Positions 5,531 through 5,706 of a stretch of DNA of 5,706 bases are shown one piece after another. The notes under the pieces are model-generated. The model had not been told where the DNA came from and searched no databases. It saw nothing but the letters and a program-made list of their open reading frames with translations. Source of the stretch: Verrucomicrobiota bacterium. GTDB lineage: Bacteria; Verrucomicrobiota; Verrucomicrobiia; Verrucomicrobiales; DEV007. Location of the stretch: NCBI GenBank assembly GCA_013152075.1, contig JAADHD010000126.1, positions 1 through 5,706 on the forward strand, written 5' to 3'. A program made the position numbers and the translations under genes. How positions within the stretch are numbered: the stretch's first letter is position 1; every line of letters starts with the position of its first letter.

Positions 5531-5578
5531 CTACTCGTGAGATGTGAATGAGCTGTTCCGGTCTTATCGGGTGATTAT
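5317..5578. repeat. 12-bp inverted repeat flanking the structured RNA
   Basis: ATAATCACCCGA (5317-5328) has its exact reverse complement, TCGGGTGATTAT, at 5567-5578; adjacent bases match imperfectly (CCG before the left arm, TCGGG after the right). The pair encloses most of the candidate RNA. The right arm overlaps the stop codon of the minus-strand PIN gene (5575-5577). It could be the terminal repeat of a small mobile unit or a long-range closing helix of the RNA. Chance is possible for a match this short. Confidence 0.5.
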
Positions 5579-5706
5579 TCGGGTTTCAACACTTTGATCT
5601 CGAGTTCATGTAGATGTCGGTAATGCTTGGCGGTTGCCGTGACCAAGGGCAGTTGGTGCTCGCTTGCTGTGGCAGCTATGATCGCATCAGCCGATCTCAT
5701 GCCGTG
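5575..5706 (-). CDS. PIN-domain (VapC-like) toxin, C-terminal fragment; gene continues beyond the window
   Basis: Read on the minus strand, the last 132 bases give 43 residues and a TAA stop. The sequence GMRSADAIIAATA, then LPLVTATAKHYRHL and a short ELEIKVLKPE end, is the usual C-terminal third of a VapC-type PIN ribonuclease. VapC toxins cut RNA, commonly tRNA, and are neutralised by a VapB antitoxin. The D in SADAIIAA is the conserved third acidic metal ligand. The later motif, usually TxN/D-x-KHF, reads TATAKHY and lacks the N/D. The N-terminus and any antitoxin lie past base 5706, so whether the gene is intact is unknown. It converges on the wbp genes and is unrelated to them in function. 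Confidence 0.8.
   Translation of the reverse strand, partial: HGMRSADAIIAATASEHQLPLVTATAKHYRHLHELEIKVLKPE

Overview
This window is a sugar-nucleotide biosynthesis cassette on the + strand. Four complete genes (351-1670, 1812-2753, 2959-3597, 3866-5059) encode the WbpA, WbpB, WbpD and WbpE type enzymes. In other bacteria these convert UDP-GlcNAc to UDP-2,3-diacetamido-2,3-dideoxy-glucuronic acid, a precursor for O-antigen, capsule or exopolysaccharide. The steps are 6-oxidation (WbpA), 3-oxidation (WbpB), transamination (WbpE) and N-acetylation (WbpD). All four proteins keep the key motifs of their families. No glycosyltransferase, flippase, polymerase or WbpI-type epimerase gene is visible, so the rest of the locus, if present, lies outside.

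The organism looks like a Gram-negative bacterium of moderate GC, most likely from the Verrucomicrobiota (Opitutae/Puniceicoccales-like). That guess rests on the style of the intergenic repeats (AACCGCGAATGGACGC..., CCACGAAG..., TACAGAC...), the lack of Shine-Dalgarno sequences and the protein style. It is recall, not a search result.

The spacers are unusual. Genes of such a pathway are normally packed tightly, but here they are 141, 205 and 268 bp apart and every gap holds repeats. Three MITE-like copies (about 131-337, 2756-2946, 3609-3848) share a 17-bp terminal sequence, and their right ends sit 16-19 bp upstream of the start codons of wbpA, wbpD and wbpE. Two of the three carry a short hairpin insert at exactly the same position of the terminal repeat. 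A second repeat type follows the stops of wbpA and wbpE, and a short tandem TACAGAC repeat precedes wbpB. A perfect 28-bp palindrome opens the window.

The last 650 bases change character. After wbpE comes a 515-bp non-coding stretch. Its second part (about 5304-5530) folds on paper into a chain of hairpins and resembles, from memory, the HEARO/omega RNA that guides IscB/IsrB nucleases. No IscB/IsrB gene is present, which would make it an orphan copy. A 12-bp inverted repeat flanks it. The window closes with the C-terminal end of a minus-strand PIN-domain (VapC-like) toxin gene.
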